Shown here: piece by piece, positions 8,324-16,371 of the stretch
How positions within the stretch are numbered: the first letter of the stretch is position 1
Layout of the letters: each line of letters begins with the position of its first letter
Source: VXNE01 sp965205735
GTDB taxonomy: Bacteria > Pseudomonadota > Gammaproteobacteria > Pseudomonadales > Azotimanducaceae
Length of the DNA: 64,000 nt
Assembly: GCA_965205735.1 (NCBI GenBank)
Contig: OZ242179.1
Coordinates: forward strand, 2,728,001 to 2,792,000
Reading direction: 5' to 3'
Position numbers and translations under genes: made by a program
Notes under the pieces: model-generated
What the model was told of the DNA's origin: nothing
The model's database searches: none
Seen by the model: only the letters and a program-made list of their open reading frames with translations

Positions 8324-9595
8324 ATCAACGAGGTAACCACCGTCATCGTCGGCGGCGGCCATGCCGGGCTTGCCATGAGCCGGTGCCTGAGCGAGCGCTC
8401 CGTCGACCACGTCGTCCTGGAACGCGGTCGCGTCGCCAACTCCTGGCGCACCGAGCGCTGGGACTCCTTACGCTTGCTAACGCCTAACTGGCAAAGCCGG
8501 CTTCCCGGATTTCGTTACGAAAGCCACGATGCCGACGGGTTCATGACGATGCCTGAGGTGATTCGGTTCATCGAAGATTACGCCGCAACTATTTCCGCTC
8601 CGGTGCACGAAGGGACGGAAGTCAACTCGGTTCGCGCCGCAGCGGACGGTTTTCGGGTGGCCACGGCGCAGGGCGAATGGCGTTGCCGCGCGGTCGTGCT
8701 CGCCAGCGGCGCCTGTAATCTCGCCGAGGTGCCCGTCCTCCAGAGGGACGTGCCGCCATCGATTCGCGCCTTGACCGCGATGGAGTACCGCAATCCCGAA
8801 GTGCTTCTGGCAGGTGGCGTATTGGTGGTAGGCGCTTCGGCCACCGGCGTACAACTCGCGGAAGAAATCCATCGATCCGGACGCCCCGTGACGCTGTCCG
8901 TCGGGGAACATGTACGCTTGCCTCGCACCTATCGGGGCCGGGATATTTTCTGGTGGATGGAGGCCGCAGGCATTCTCGACCAGCGCTACGACGAAATAGA
9001 CGACATCGTCCGCGCGCGCAACGTGCCGTCGCCGCAACTGGTCGGCACACCCGAACGGTCCACCCTCGATCTCAACGCGCTGACGGACATTGGCGTCAAG
9101 CTGGTTGGCCGGCTCGCGGCCGTTCGGGGCGGCAAGGCGCAGTTTTCCGGCGGGCTGCGCAACGTGTGCAGGTTGGCCGACCTGAAGATGAACCGACTGT
9201 TGAACACGATCGACGAGTGGGCGACTGACAATAGTGCCAACGGCGGTGCCGATGCGCCGCACCGTTTCGAGCCGTCCAGGGTTCCCGATGCGCCGCCGCT
9301 CGAAATCGATCTGCAACTGGCCGACGCCGACGGCGATATTCGGAACATCGTATGGGCGACCGGATACCGCGCCGACTACTCGTGGCTCGACCTCCCGGCC
9401 CTCGATCGCAAGGGGAGGCTGCGCCATGACGGCGGCGTCGTGACGGTGCCGGGCGTCTACGCGCTCGGGCTCAACTTCCTGCGGAAGCGCAAGTCGAGTT
9501 TCATCCACGGCGCCGAAGACGATGCGAGAGACCTCTCCCGGCACCTGGTCAACTACCTCGATGGGCGCGCTTGCGCGGAGGTGGTGGGTTCCTGA
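8324..9595 (+). CDS. FAD/NAD(P)-binding monooxygenase-like protein, non-standard start
   Basis: A flavoprotein of the FMO/CzcO-like group. The FAD-binding Rossmann motif is VIVGGGHAG (about residues 7-15), and the second nucleotide-binding motif is VVGASATG (about 168-175). The C-terminal IVWATGYRADYSWL resembles the ATGY motif of the family. The frame is closed by TAG at 8303, and the first ATG (8375) lies beyond the Rossmann glycines, so starting there would delete the FAD site. Between them is no ATG, GTG or TTG. The best-placed codon is ATC 8324, preceded by GGAG (8313-8316), and is used here. A one-base change would make it ATG. The substrate is unknown. Confidence 0.8.
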   Translation: MNEVTTVIVGGGHAGLAMSRCLSERSVDHVVLERGRVANSWRTERWDSLRLLTPNWQSRLPGFRYESHDADGFMTMPEVIRFIEDYAATISAPVHEGTEVNSVRAAADGFRVATAQGEWRCRAVVLASGACNLAEVPVLQRDVPPSIRALTAMEYRNPEVLLAGGVLVVGASATGVQLAEEIHRSGRPVTLSVGEHVRLPRTYRGRDIFWWMEAAGILDQRYDEIDDIVRARNVPSPQLVGTPERSTLDLNALTDIGVKLVGRLAAVRGGKAQFSGGLRNVCRLADLKMNRLLNTIDEWATDNSANGGADAPHRFEPSRVPDAPPLEIDLQLADADGDIRNIVWATGYRADYSWLDLPALDRKGRLRHDGGVVTVPGVYALGLNFLRKRKSSFIHGAEDDARDLSRHLVNYLDGRACAEVVGS

Positions 9596-9762
9596 CGTCG
9601 GGTTTCGGGCTAGTTCAAGCGCCCAGTCCAACCGCCTACAACCAGAATCGGCAAATTCCTACCGCAGGAATCAGCTCTGTTGCACGCCAATTCAAGCCGA
9701 CACCGCTAATATCCCTGCACCGTCCGCGATAAGTTGGTCGCTCCATTTTTCGGAGAACCAAT

Positions 9763-10110
9763 ATGAAAATTCCAGTGTTTGCCAGAGCCTCAGCGTCGCG
9801 GAAGCAGCCGAAATCGACAGTACCGCCGTTGTCGATGGCCCGTCTTTCAATGTTCGTACTCCTGGCGTTGGCGGTCGCGCTTGGAGCACGAGCGGAAGAG
9901 GAAGCCCGTGTCGACATAAACACGGCCGATGCGGAGACGATTGCGCGGGTATTGGTCGGCGTCGGCCAAACAAAGGCCGAAGCCATCGTCGCCTATCGAG
10001 AAGAGAACGGCAGGTTCGAGGATCCGGAAGAGCTGGCGCGGGTTCGCGGCATCGGCGAAGCGACGGTCAAGCGCAACGAGTCCCGTATCTCGCTGGGTGA
10101 CGAAGAGTAG
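9763..10110 (+). CDS. ComEA-like secreted helix-hairpin-helix protein
   Basis: A short exported protein with a helix-hairpin-helix DNA-binding domain, like the C-terminal half of competence protein ComEA. Residues 25-45 form a signal-like hydrophobic stretch (MARLSMFVLLALAVALGARA), so ATG 9838 (M26) is an alternative start that gives a classical signal peptide. The domain follows: VDINTADAETIARVLVGVGQ, then YREENGRFEDPEELARVRGI. In known systems ComEA-type proteins bind incoming DNA in the periplasm; dprA elsewhere in the window is compatible with natural transformation, though no other competence gene is present. ATG 9763 has CGGAG upstream. Confidence 0.8.
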   Translation: MKIPVFARASASRKQPKSTVPPLSMARLSMFVLLALAVALGARAEEEARVDINTADAETIARVLVGVGQTKAEAIVAYREENGRFEDPEELARVRGIGEATVKRNESRISLGDEE

Positions 10111-10114
10111 GCTG

Positions 10115-10138
10115 CGGCGCATGGTTCGCCATGCGCCG
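10115..10138 (+). terminator. Perfect 10-bp hairpin with TTCG loop
   Basis: CGGCGCATGG (10115-10124), loop TTCG, CCATGCGCCG (10129-10138): a perfect 10-bp stem capped by a UUCG tetraloop, starting four bases after the ComEA-like stop codon. A second small GC palindrome follows (CTCCGCGCGGAG). There is no T-tract, so it may act as a processing or 3'-stabilising hairpin rather than a classical terminator. It sits between convergent genes. Confidence 0.5.
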
Positions 10139-10203
10139 ACTCTCCGCGCGGAGGTTGACCTCATTGCCGGCCCGCGTTGAATACGGTGCCGGCGTCGAGC
10201 GCT

Positions 10204-11655
10204 TCATGCGCTTGCCGCCGCGTTCCCGCCGGCGGTGCGTCCGAACACGGCCCCCGAAGTCAGACCAGAGCCCCCTGGATAGTTGAAGAAAAAGAGACCT
10301 CCCATCAGTTCGCCCGCAGCGAACAGTCCCGGGATGGGCGCGCCGTCTACGCCAATCACCCGCGACTCGGCGTCCACATGCAAGCCGCCGAAGGTGAAAG
10401 TGATCCCGCAGCTAACGCCGTAAGCTTCGTATGGCGGGGTGTCCAGGCGATTCGCCCAGTTCGACTTGGGCGGATCAATTCCGCTCGTGCCCCTTCCATC
10501 CTTCACGGCGGGATCGAATGCGGTGTCGACATCCACCGCAGCGTTGAACGCGCGCAGCGTCGACAAGGCGCGGCCGGCGTCAACGCCGTCCAGTCTTTTT
10601 ACCAGCGCTTCCAGACTGTCCGCCGTCACCTTGGTCGTGCGGCGGATGCGATATTCGTCGCGCAACAGCTCCGACACCTTGGCGTCGAATATCTGCCAGG
10701 CGAACTGTCCGGTCTGCGCAAGGATCTCCCGGCCGTATTTCGCATACGTGTAGTTGCGAAAATCGGCTCCTTCGTCGACAAAGCGATTCCCTTCGGCATT
10801 CAGCATGACGCCCAAGGGATAGGAGTGTTTCTGAAAGTTATCGCCGATGTCGAGGTCGCCGAATTCCGGCGCATTCATGTCCCAGGCAACCGCGTGGCAG
10901 CCCGACCAGTTGCCGCGCGATGCCGCCCCCGCATCGATCGCCATGCGAATGCCGTCGCCCGTATTGAAGCGGGTGCCCCGAACCTTGGCGAGTTCCCAGC
11001 CGGCGCCGAGGTACTGCGCGCGCCACGCCGCATTCGATTCAAAGCCGCCGCAAGCGAGCACGACGGCATCCGCCTTGACGGTTTCCGCGCCGACTCGCAC
11101 GCCATCCGGCGCAAGCCCCTCCGCCCGGGCGCCGTACCGAATGTCGACGCCCATGCGCTCCGCGATAGCCGTCAAGCTGTCCACCAGGCCCGGTCCGCCG
11201 CCCCAGGCCTCGATTGTCAAACCGCCCCAGAACCGGACGCGGTCGCCGATCTTGAATGACTGTCGCCCGTACATGGGCAGGAAGCGGACACCGTGTCCGG
11301 CCATCCACCTCAGGGTGTCAAAACTCTCGTCCACCAGTTTGACGGCGAGATCGGCGTCGGTGCGGTAATGGCTAATACGGCACATGTCGTCATAGAACTG
11401 ATCCCGCGTATACGCGCCGAAATCCGTTCGCGACAGTTCGGCCGCGGTGAGGTCAGGAATCAGGGTGCGAATCTCCGCATCGCCTTCGTAAGCGAAACGC
11501 ATGCCGCCGGCGGTAAACCGCGAATTGCCGCCACGCAGATCGAACGGCGCGCGCTCGAGCAACACCACGTCCGCCCCTTGTTCGCGCGCGCCGATGGCCG
11601 CGCACAGCGCCGCGTTGCCGCCACCGGCAACCACCACGCGACGTGGTCGGCTCAC
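10204..11655 (-). CDS. FAD-dependent dehydrogenase, TcuA/CobZ-like
   Basis: A flavoprotein of the succinate dehydrogenase/fumarate reductase superfamily, closest by motif to tricarballylate dehydrogenase TcuA/CobZ. It has an N-terminal FAD motif VVVAGGGNAALCAAIGAREQ, the GGNSRFTAGGMRFAY segment typical of TcuA, and a C-terminal FAGELMGGLFFFNYPGGSG motif contacting FAD. I start at GTG 11655 (MSRPRRVVVAG), which has GGGGGAT upstream; an in-frame GTG five codons earlier is possible. The partner TcuB-type Fe-S/membrane subunit is not adjacent, so the electron acceptor is unknown and the physiological substrate is a guess. It is divergent from the glutaminyl cyclase gene. Confidence 0.8.
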   Translation of the reverse strand: MSRPRRVVVAGGGNAALCAAIGAREQGADVVLLERAPFDLRGGNSRFTAGGMRFAYEGDAEIRTLIPDLTAAELSRTDFGAYTRDQFYDDMCRISHYRTDADLAVKLVDESFDTLRWMAGHGVRFLPMYGRQSFKIGDRVRFWGGLTIEAWGGGPGLVDSLTAIAERMGVDIRYGARAEGLAPDGVRVGAETVKADAVVLACGGFESNAAWRAQYLGAGWELAKVRGTRFNTGDGIRMAIDAGAASRGNWSGCHAVAWDMNAPEFGDLDIGDNFQKHSYPLGVMLNAEGNRFVDEGADFRNYTYAKYGREILAQTGQFAWQIFDAKVSELLRDEYRIRRTTKVTADSLEALVKRLDGVDAGRALSTLRAFNAAVDVDTAFDPAVKDGRGTSGIDPPKSNWANRLDTPPYEAYGVSCGITFTFGGLHVDAESRVIGVDGAPIPGLFAAGELMGGLFFFNYPGGSGLTSGAVFGRTAGGNAAASA

Positions 11656-11798
11656 GTGCCGATCCCCCACTCGCGCACATCAACTTCGAATTTCGGGTGC
11701 AGCGCCGTCTCCCCCTATGGAACCGCCGCCGAGCCTACCATACCTCCTTCACACGTCGGCCTTTAGGTCTGTTCTTGCGCGCCACCGCGAATGTGGGC

Positions 11799-12605
11799 AT
11801 GTTGCGCCTTGTCATGCCGACCATTTGCCCATGGCGCATTGCTGCGCTATCTCTCGCGGCAAGCCTCTCCGCGGGCGCCGAGACCGCCACGCCGGTGGAG
11901 TTCGGATACCGCGTAGTGCAGAGCTTCCCCCATGACCGGGATGCTGTTACCCAAGGGTTGCTCATCCATCGCGGGCAGCTATTTGAAAGCACCGGAGGCT
12001 ACGGGAAATCATCCGTCCGACATGTGGACCTTCACTCGGGGCGGACGCTGGGCGAAAGTCGTCTCGCGGACGAGTTGTTCGCGGAGGGATTGGCCGCAGC
12101 CGGCGACGAGCTCTACCAACTCACCTGGCGCGCAGGCATAGGCCTGATTTATGACGCACAAACGCTGGCACCGTCAGGACAGTTCGCATACGCCGGAGAA
12201 GGATGGGGGTTGGCCTGGGATGGCGCTCGCTTCATCATGAGCGACGGCTCGGCATTCCTGCGTTTTCTCGACCCGCAGTCCCTGAAACAGACCGGTCGCG
12301 TCGAGGTGCGAGACGGCGGACAGCCGCTCACTGCCCTCAACGAACTCGAGTTCATCGAAGGCTACATCTTCGCCAACATCTGGCGCGCTTCCCGGATCGC
12401 CGTCATAGACCCCGCCTCGGGCCAAGTGCGCGGTTGGCTGGATCTCTCGGACATCCTGCCGGCACCTTTTCGGACCACCACCGTCGGCGTGCTGAACGGC
12501 ATAGCCTACGACACCACCCAAGGCAGACTGTTCGTGACCGGCAAACGCTGGCCGCGCCTGTTCGAAATCGAATTCATACCACCGATCGGGGAACTCCAGG
12601 ACTGA
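11799..12605 (+). CDS. Glutaminyl-peptide cyclotransferase (plant/bacterial type)
   Basis: A secreted five-bladed beta-propeller glutaminyl cyclase that forms N-terminal pyroglutamate on proteins or peptides. From ATG 11799 the product is 268 residues with a signal-peptide-like start (hydrophobic IAALSLAASLSAGA). The family-typical body follows: SFPHDRDAVTQGLLI, LFESTGGYGKSSVRHVDLHS, a central LNELEFIEGYIFANIW and a C-terminal GVLNGIAYD...LFVTGKRWP. ATG 11814 is an alternative start. The 11656-11798 intergenic region between this and the divergent flavoprotein gene should hold both promoters; none is convincing by eye. Confidence 0.88.
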   Translation: MLRLVMPTICPWRIAALSLAASLSAGAETATPVEFGYRVVQSFPHDRDAVTQGLLIHRGQLFESTGGYGKSSVRHVDLHSGRTLGESRLADELFAEGLAAAGDELYQLTWRAGIGLIYDAQTLAPSGQFAYAGEGWGLAWDGARFIMSDGSAFLRFLDPQSLKQTGRVEVRDGGQPLTALNELEFIEGYIFANIWRASRIAVIDPASGQVRGWLDLSDILPAPFRTTTVGVLNGIAYDTTQGRLFVTGKRWPRLFEIEFIPPIGELQD

Positions 12606-12729
12606 ACCGCACGCCGTCCCCCACGAACCGGGTGCTACCATTGGCCGAAAGCGACCAGGGGTGCGCGAGAAGTGCCCTTCCGGATTGTGCCGCACAGACC
12701 CCTACCGATATGAGTGAAATCGCCCAGCA

Positions 12730-13482
12730 ATGAATCACCAAAAAGTGGCCATAGTCACAGGCGCCGGCACCGGCATCGGAAAAGCCGCCGCCCTCGGCCT
12801 CCTGCGAGAGGGCTACGCAGTCGCCCTGGCTGGCAGGCGGGAAGAACTGCTTCAGGCAACCGCAGCCGAATCCGATGCGGGGAAACGTGCGCTGCCCGTC
12901 CGCACCGATGTCAGCGACCCCGCATCTGTCGCGGCGTTGTTCGCTGCAACCAAGGCGCGCTTCGGCCGGCTCGACCTCCTGTTCAACAATGCCGGCCGCG
13001 GCGCCGCGCCGGTGCCGTTGGAAGACCTCGACATCGACAAGTGGCGCGACGTGGTAAACGTGAACCTGACCGGCCCCTTCCTGTGCACGCAGGAAGCGTT
13101 CCGCATCATGAAGGACCAGACGCCGATGGGCGGCCGCATCATCAACAACGGTTCCATCTCCGCGCAAGTGCCCCGACCCAACTCCGCCCCGTACACGTCG
13201 ACGAAACACGGCCTCACCGGACTGACCAAGGCGACGGCGCTCGACGGACGCAAGTACGATATCGCATGCGGCCAAATCGACATCGGCAATGCCTTGACGT
13301 CAATGACCGGACGCATGGGCAGAGGGGTGCCGCAACCGGATGGTTCCGCGCGCCAGGAACCGACGATGGATGTCGACAACGTCACGCGCGCTGTGCTCTA
13401 TATGGCCGGGTTGCCCCTCGACGCCAACGTCCTGTTCCTCACCGTCATGGCAACCAAGATGCCGTTCGTCGGTCGCGGCTAA
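12730..13482 (+). CDS. SDR family NAD(P)-dependent oxidoreductase
   Basis: A classical short-chain dehydrogenase/reductase of 250 residues. The cofactor motif TGAGTGIG is at about 10-17, the NNAG element is LLFNNAGRG, the catalytic Ser is at about 142 (NNGSISAQ), and the YxxxK pair is Tyr155/Lys159 (YTSTK). Arg-rich RRE after beta-2 (AGRREEL) hints at NADPH. The substrate is unknown. It is the last gene before the low-GC cassette. The 13483-13719 gap downstream contains no recognisable gene. Confidence 0.9.
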   Translation: MNHQKVAIVTGAGTGIGKAAALGLLREGYAVALAGRREELLQATAAESDAGKRALPVRTDVSDPASVAALFAATKARFGRLDLLFNNAGRGAAPVPLEDLDIDKWRDVVNVNLTGPFLCTQEAFRIMKDQTPMGGRIINNGSISAQVPRPNSAPYTSTKHGLTGLTKATALDGRKYDIACGQIDIGNALTSMTGRMGRGVPQPDGSARQEPTMDVDNVTRAVLYMAGLPLDANVLFLTVMATKMPFVGRG

Positions 13483-13719
13483 CTTTGCGCAACACAGCAT
13501 CATCGGATGTTCGCTTCGTGGTAGCGCGAGTATGCTAGGCTCCATTCTTCGGTCCACTGCCGATTGGAATCACCGCACCACTCATGCCGTTCTTCGCTTC
13601 GAGAAGGCTCCAGCTTCTTTCCGAGGTCCCTTGACTCGGGTATTCTGCACGTTCGTGCTTGGAACCCTTTAGCTCGACGCTATGTCAAAGTGCGCGTGTC
13701 ATGAGTTGGCCGTCCTTCT

Positions 13720-14538
13720 GTGACCTCACGTACGCTAGCGAGTTTCCGCAAGCCGCCCCTGCATGAGGTCGCGCTAAGTGTCCAGTTCGAATCAATCCCT
13801 GCTCTGACTTCCGCACATATCGGTTTGTTTTGGCAGGACATAAGGGATAGGTTCCCCCACGCCGAGGATCAAATACCACTACCCGGGCTTGCCATTGAAA
13901 GGGTAGGTTCGCGTCCTCATCAACTCCAGTTAGAAATTACCCAGGCGCCTCCACATACGAGATTTTGGTTCATGGATGCCGACAGGCGCGAGCTCGTGCA
14001 AATCCAAAGGGATAGGTTCATTCGAAACTGGAGGAAGACAGGCGAGGGCGACGTATATCCAAGATATGAAGACCATATACGGCCCCGGTTTTGCGAGGAC
14101 TTCAATCGATTTCTCAAATTTGTACAAACCCAAGGACTAGGCCTCGTACGACCGGTCCAGTGCGAAGTCGCTTACTTTAACCATATCCGAACGGATCCGT
14201 CCGTCTGGGTCTCGTCCGAGGATATGCAAAACGCCTTCTCAATATACAAACCTATCCCGTTGGACCAGTTACCGATCAATCACGAAAGTTTGCAGCTGCG
14301 GCAGAGTTTCACTATCGTGGAGAACGATGAGTTTATCGGGCGTCTCTATATTGATATAGCCCCCGTCGAGATGGAAAGTGAAACTGTGATCAGATATCAT
14401 CTCACTGCCAGAGGGCATCCGTTAGAATCGACCATCGACGGCGTCATGGGATTTCTCGATTTGGGACGGCGTGTGATCGTTGAGTATTTCGAACTGTCCA
14501 CATCACCAGATATGCACAGGGTTTGGGAAAGGGAGTGA
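13720..14538 (+). CDS. TIGR04255 family protein (function unknown)
   Basis: The product has 272 residues with the look of the sporadically distributed TIGR04255 family: an N-terminal KPPLHEVALSVQF, a mid-part VQIQRDRFIRNWRK and a C-terminal hydrophobic/charged ending with FLDLGRRVIVEYFELSTS. No catalytic motif, signal peptide or membrane segment is seen. The start is GTG 13720 without a good Shine-Dalgarno site. Codon use and base composition are visibly more AT-rich than neighbouring genes (many ATA, AGA, GAT and TTT codons), suggesting recent acquisition. The next gene starts 5 bp after its stop, with GGAG overlapping its end, so the three genes 13720-15441 look like one unit. Confidence 0.7.
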   Translation: MTSRTLASFRKPPLHEVALSVQFESIPALTSAHIGLFWQDIRDRFPHAEDQIPLPGLAIERVGSRPHQLQLEITQAPPHTRFWFMDADRRELVQIQRDRFIRNWRKTGEGDVYPRYEDHIRPRFCEDFNRFLKFVQTQGLGLVRPVQCEVAYFNHIRTDPSVWVSSEDMQNAFSIYKPIPLDQLPINHESLQLRQSFTIVENDEFIGRLYIDIAPVEMESETVIRYHLTARGHPLESTIDGVMGFLDLGRRVIVEYFELSTSPDMHRVWERE

Positions 14539-14542
14539 TCTA

Positions 14543-15055
14543 GTGTCGTCGACCGCCATCTCCATGGAGCGATTTCCTTCGTTTCCAGAGGAACAAACCA
14601 GTCCCTCTATCACAAGGTTACCAGCCCTCGACATGCGGATTGTTCAGGGTATGGAGCCAGCTCTTAGCAAGGGAAGCCCATTGTGGGAGCATGAGGCTTT
14701 GAGCCAGTTGGCTTTGATTGTGCTTTTGCAGAAGGATTGGGACTCATACGGAGCAGATCCCGTCGAGTGGGCAAGAGTCCAACAGGCCTTCGGCTTGCTC
14801 CACTCCGTGATGGATAACCGCACGCCGCCTCCGGTCCTAGTGCCAATGACCAACGGGAGTATACAGCTAGAATGGCATGTCTTGGACATAGACCTCGAAG
14901 TGGAGTTACTTTCGGATACAAGTATCGCAGTGTGGTACAAAGACCGTCTTGGTCGATTAGAGCCTTTTGATGAAGTGCTGCACTACGACGTCACGCCACT
15001 CGCCGGTATCTTGCGTGAGCTCGCTCGCCGCGCGCGACGAGGCCAGTATGGTTGA
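14543..15055 (+). CDS. Hypothetical protein, middle gene of low-GC cassette
   Basis: A 170-residue soluble protein. A recognisable feature is the segment QKDWDSYGADPV followed by a helix and NGSIQLEWHVLDIDLEVEL, a pattern I associate with uncharacterised small proteins that carry a WDSYGA-type motif; no function is known to me. GTG 14543 was chosen because GGAG (14532-14535) precedes it by seven bases; ATG 14564 is an alternative. Composition matches the flanking cassette genes rather than the chromosome. The C-terminus is basic (ILRELARRARRGQYG). The stop overlaps the next start (TGATG), implying coupled translation. No toxin or nuclease motif was identified. Confidence 0.65.
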   Translation: MSSTAISMERFPSFPEEQTSPSITRLPALDMRIVQGMEPALSKGSPLWEHEALSQLALIVLLQKDWDSYGADPVEWARVQQAFGLLHSVMDNRTPPPVLVPMTNGSIQLEWHVLDIDLEVELLSDTSIAVWYKDRLGRLEPFDEVLHYDVTPLAGILRELARRARRGQYG

Positions 15056-15441
15056 TGTATTCCGAAGACGACCCTACCGTTTCGGATGATGACGCGCTAC
15101 TTCGACGCGTTCCGCCTCAGATGATATCAGGAACCGGGAGCCAAGACTGCGTCGAAGTTAGCTCGGCTGCCTTCACCAACCCTTCAGATGGGTCGGGCAT
15201 GTCCGTAACTATTCGCTCAGCGCTGATTGCTGCTGGAGGTCGTGTGGAGGATGTGCTAGCTGGATACAAAGGGTTCGGATTAGTGTCGCTACCGGTGGCC
15301 TCAGCAAGGGAACAAAACCAGATTGTCATAAGGAAGCCCCTGTCCGACAATCCGGCACATGGTGAAGTCATCGGAAGGAAGACGAGAGGCGTTAGAAGAG
15401 CTTTGAAGCAGAGCGCCATCTGGATTGTAAAGCCAGATTGA
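15055..15441 (+). CDS. Hypothetical protein, last gene of low-GC cassette
   Basis: A 128-residue soluble protein starting at ATG 15055, which shares its A with the upstream TGA stop. It has an acidic N-terminus (YSEDDPTVSDDDALLRRV), a central VEDVLAGYKGFGLVSLPVA and a basic C-terminal part with the string NPAHGEVIGRKTRGVRRALK ending AIWIVKPD. I do not recognise the family. The acidic-then-basic layout and the coupling to two unknown genes make it a possible effector or regulator of a small accessory module; that is inference only. The frame is clean, and base composition is lower in GC than the chromosome. It ends 86 bp before a convergent pseudogene. Confidence 0.6.
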   Translation: MYSEDDPTVSDDDALLRRVPPQMISGTGSQDCVEVSSAAFTNPSDGSGMSVTIRSALIAAGGRVEDVLAGYKGFGLVSLPVASAREQNQIVIRKPLSDNPAHGEVIGRKTRGVRRALKQSAIWIVKPD

Positions 15442-15527
15442 AGCGGTTGCGCATCCCTTTGTAGCTTTAACTCCCCGGGGTCAATCTCGTTCTCCGCCAG
15501 GGGTCTAATGCTCTAGGAATCCGGCAC

Positions 15528-16352
15528 TCAGTCGACCGTGATCCGCGAGAAGTTCGGTGAGCGGCGCTCGGCGAACGACGCCACCCCCTCCTTGAAGTCG
15601 TCGTGCGCCAGGCTTTGATCATCCAGTCGACAGACTCGACCATCGCCGCGCGAAGATCGGCATTGAGATGTCGGTAGATCTGCCTCTTCATCATCATGAG
15701 TGACTTGGGCGCCGCCGTCTTGCCGATTTCGCGAAGATAGGTCTTCGCATCGTTGACACACTCCCCGGGTTCGCATACGCGGTTGGCGAGCCCTATGCGT
15801 CCGGCCTCTTCGCCTTCGAGCCTCCGTCCGGTCCAGAGGATATCGAGCGCGTTGGCGCGGCAGCATCCAGCTTACGCCGTGTTCGGCGATCAGCCCGCGT
15901 TGCGAGAACGAGGTGACGAACCTGGCGGTCCTGTCGACGAAACGCAGGTCGCAAAAGACCGCGTAACTGAAACCGAGGCCTGCGCAGGCGCCGTTGATCG
16001 CGGCGATGAGAGGTTTCCGCAGACCGAGAAAATACGCGAGGCCGATCTTGAAATTCTGGTCGTCGTCCGGGTTTCCGGGGTTGGCGACAAGGCTCGCGTA
16101 TTTCTCGCCGAGGCGTTGGCCCGCTTCGCTCATGGCCCCGAGAGCGTTCATGTCGACGCCGGAGCAGAAACCCCGGCCAGCACCTGTGAGGACGCTCCCG
16201 ATCACGGCCTCGTTTCTCTCCGACTGATCAAGGGCATGCCGGATCTCCGCCTGAGTGCGGTCGGTCAACGCGTTGAGCGTCTTCGGCCGGTTCATCGTGA
16301 TCACGGCGACCGAATCGTCGACTTCGTAGATGATCTCCTGGTACATGGTCAA
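15528..16352 (-). pseudogene. Enoyl-CoA hydratase/isomerase with two frameshifts
   Basis: Crotonase-family gene. The 5' part reads well: VAVITMNRPKTLNALTDRTQ, GRGFCSGVDMNALG (oxyanion loop) and INGACAGLGFSYAVFCDL. After the codons for SWMLPR (about plus-strand 15854-15862) the frame breaks. The expected continuation ANALDILWTGRRLEGEEAG and KSLMMMKRQIYRHL is in another frame down to about 15605-15615, where the reading returns to the original frame for HDDFKEGVASFAERRSP and the stop. The first break looks like a small deletion losing a few residues (LVG-type), and the second a one-base indel. Either the gene is decaying or the assembly has errors. It is co-directional with the CaiB/BaiF pair, which it follows by 19 bp. 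Confidence 0.8.
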
Positions 16353-16371
16353 CCAATCGATCGGGCAGGCG

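Noticed and set aside
13483..13719. Integration site or tRNA remnant beside the low-GC cassette
   Set aside because: No tRNA fragment, direct repeat or integrase gene could be found by eye on either flank.
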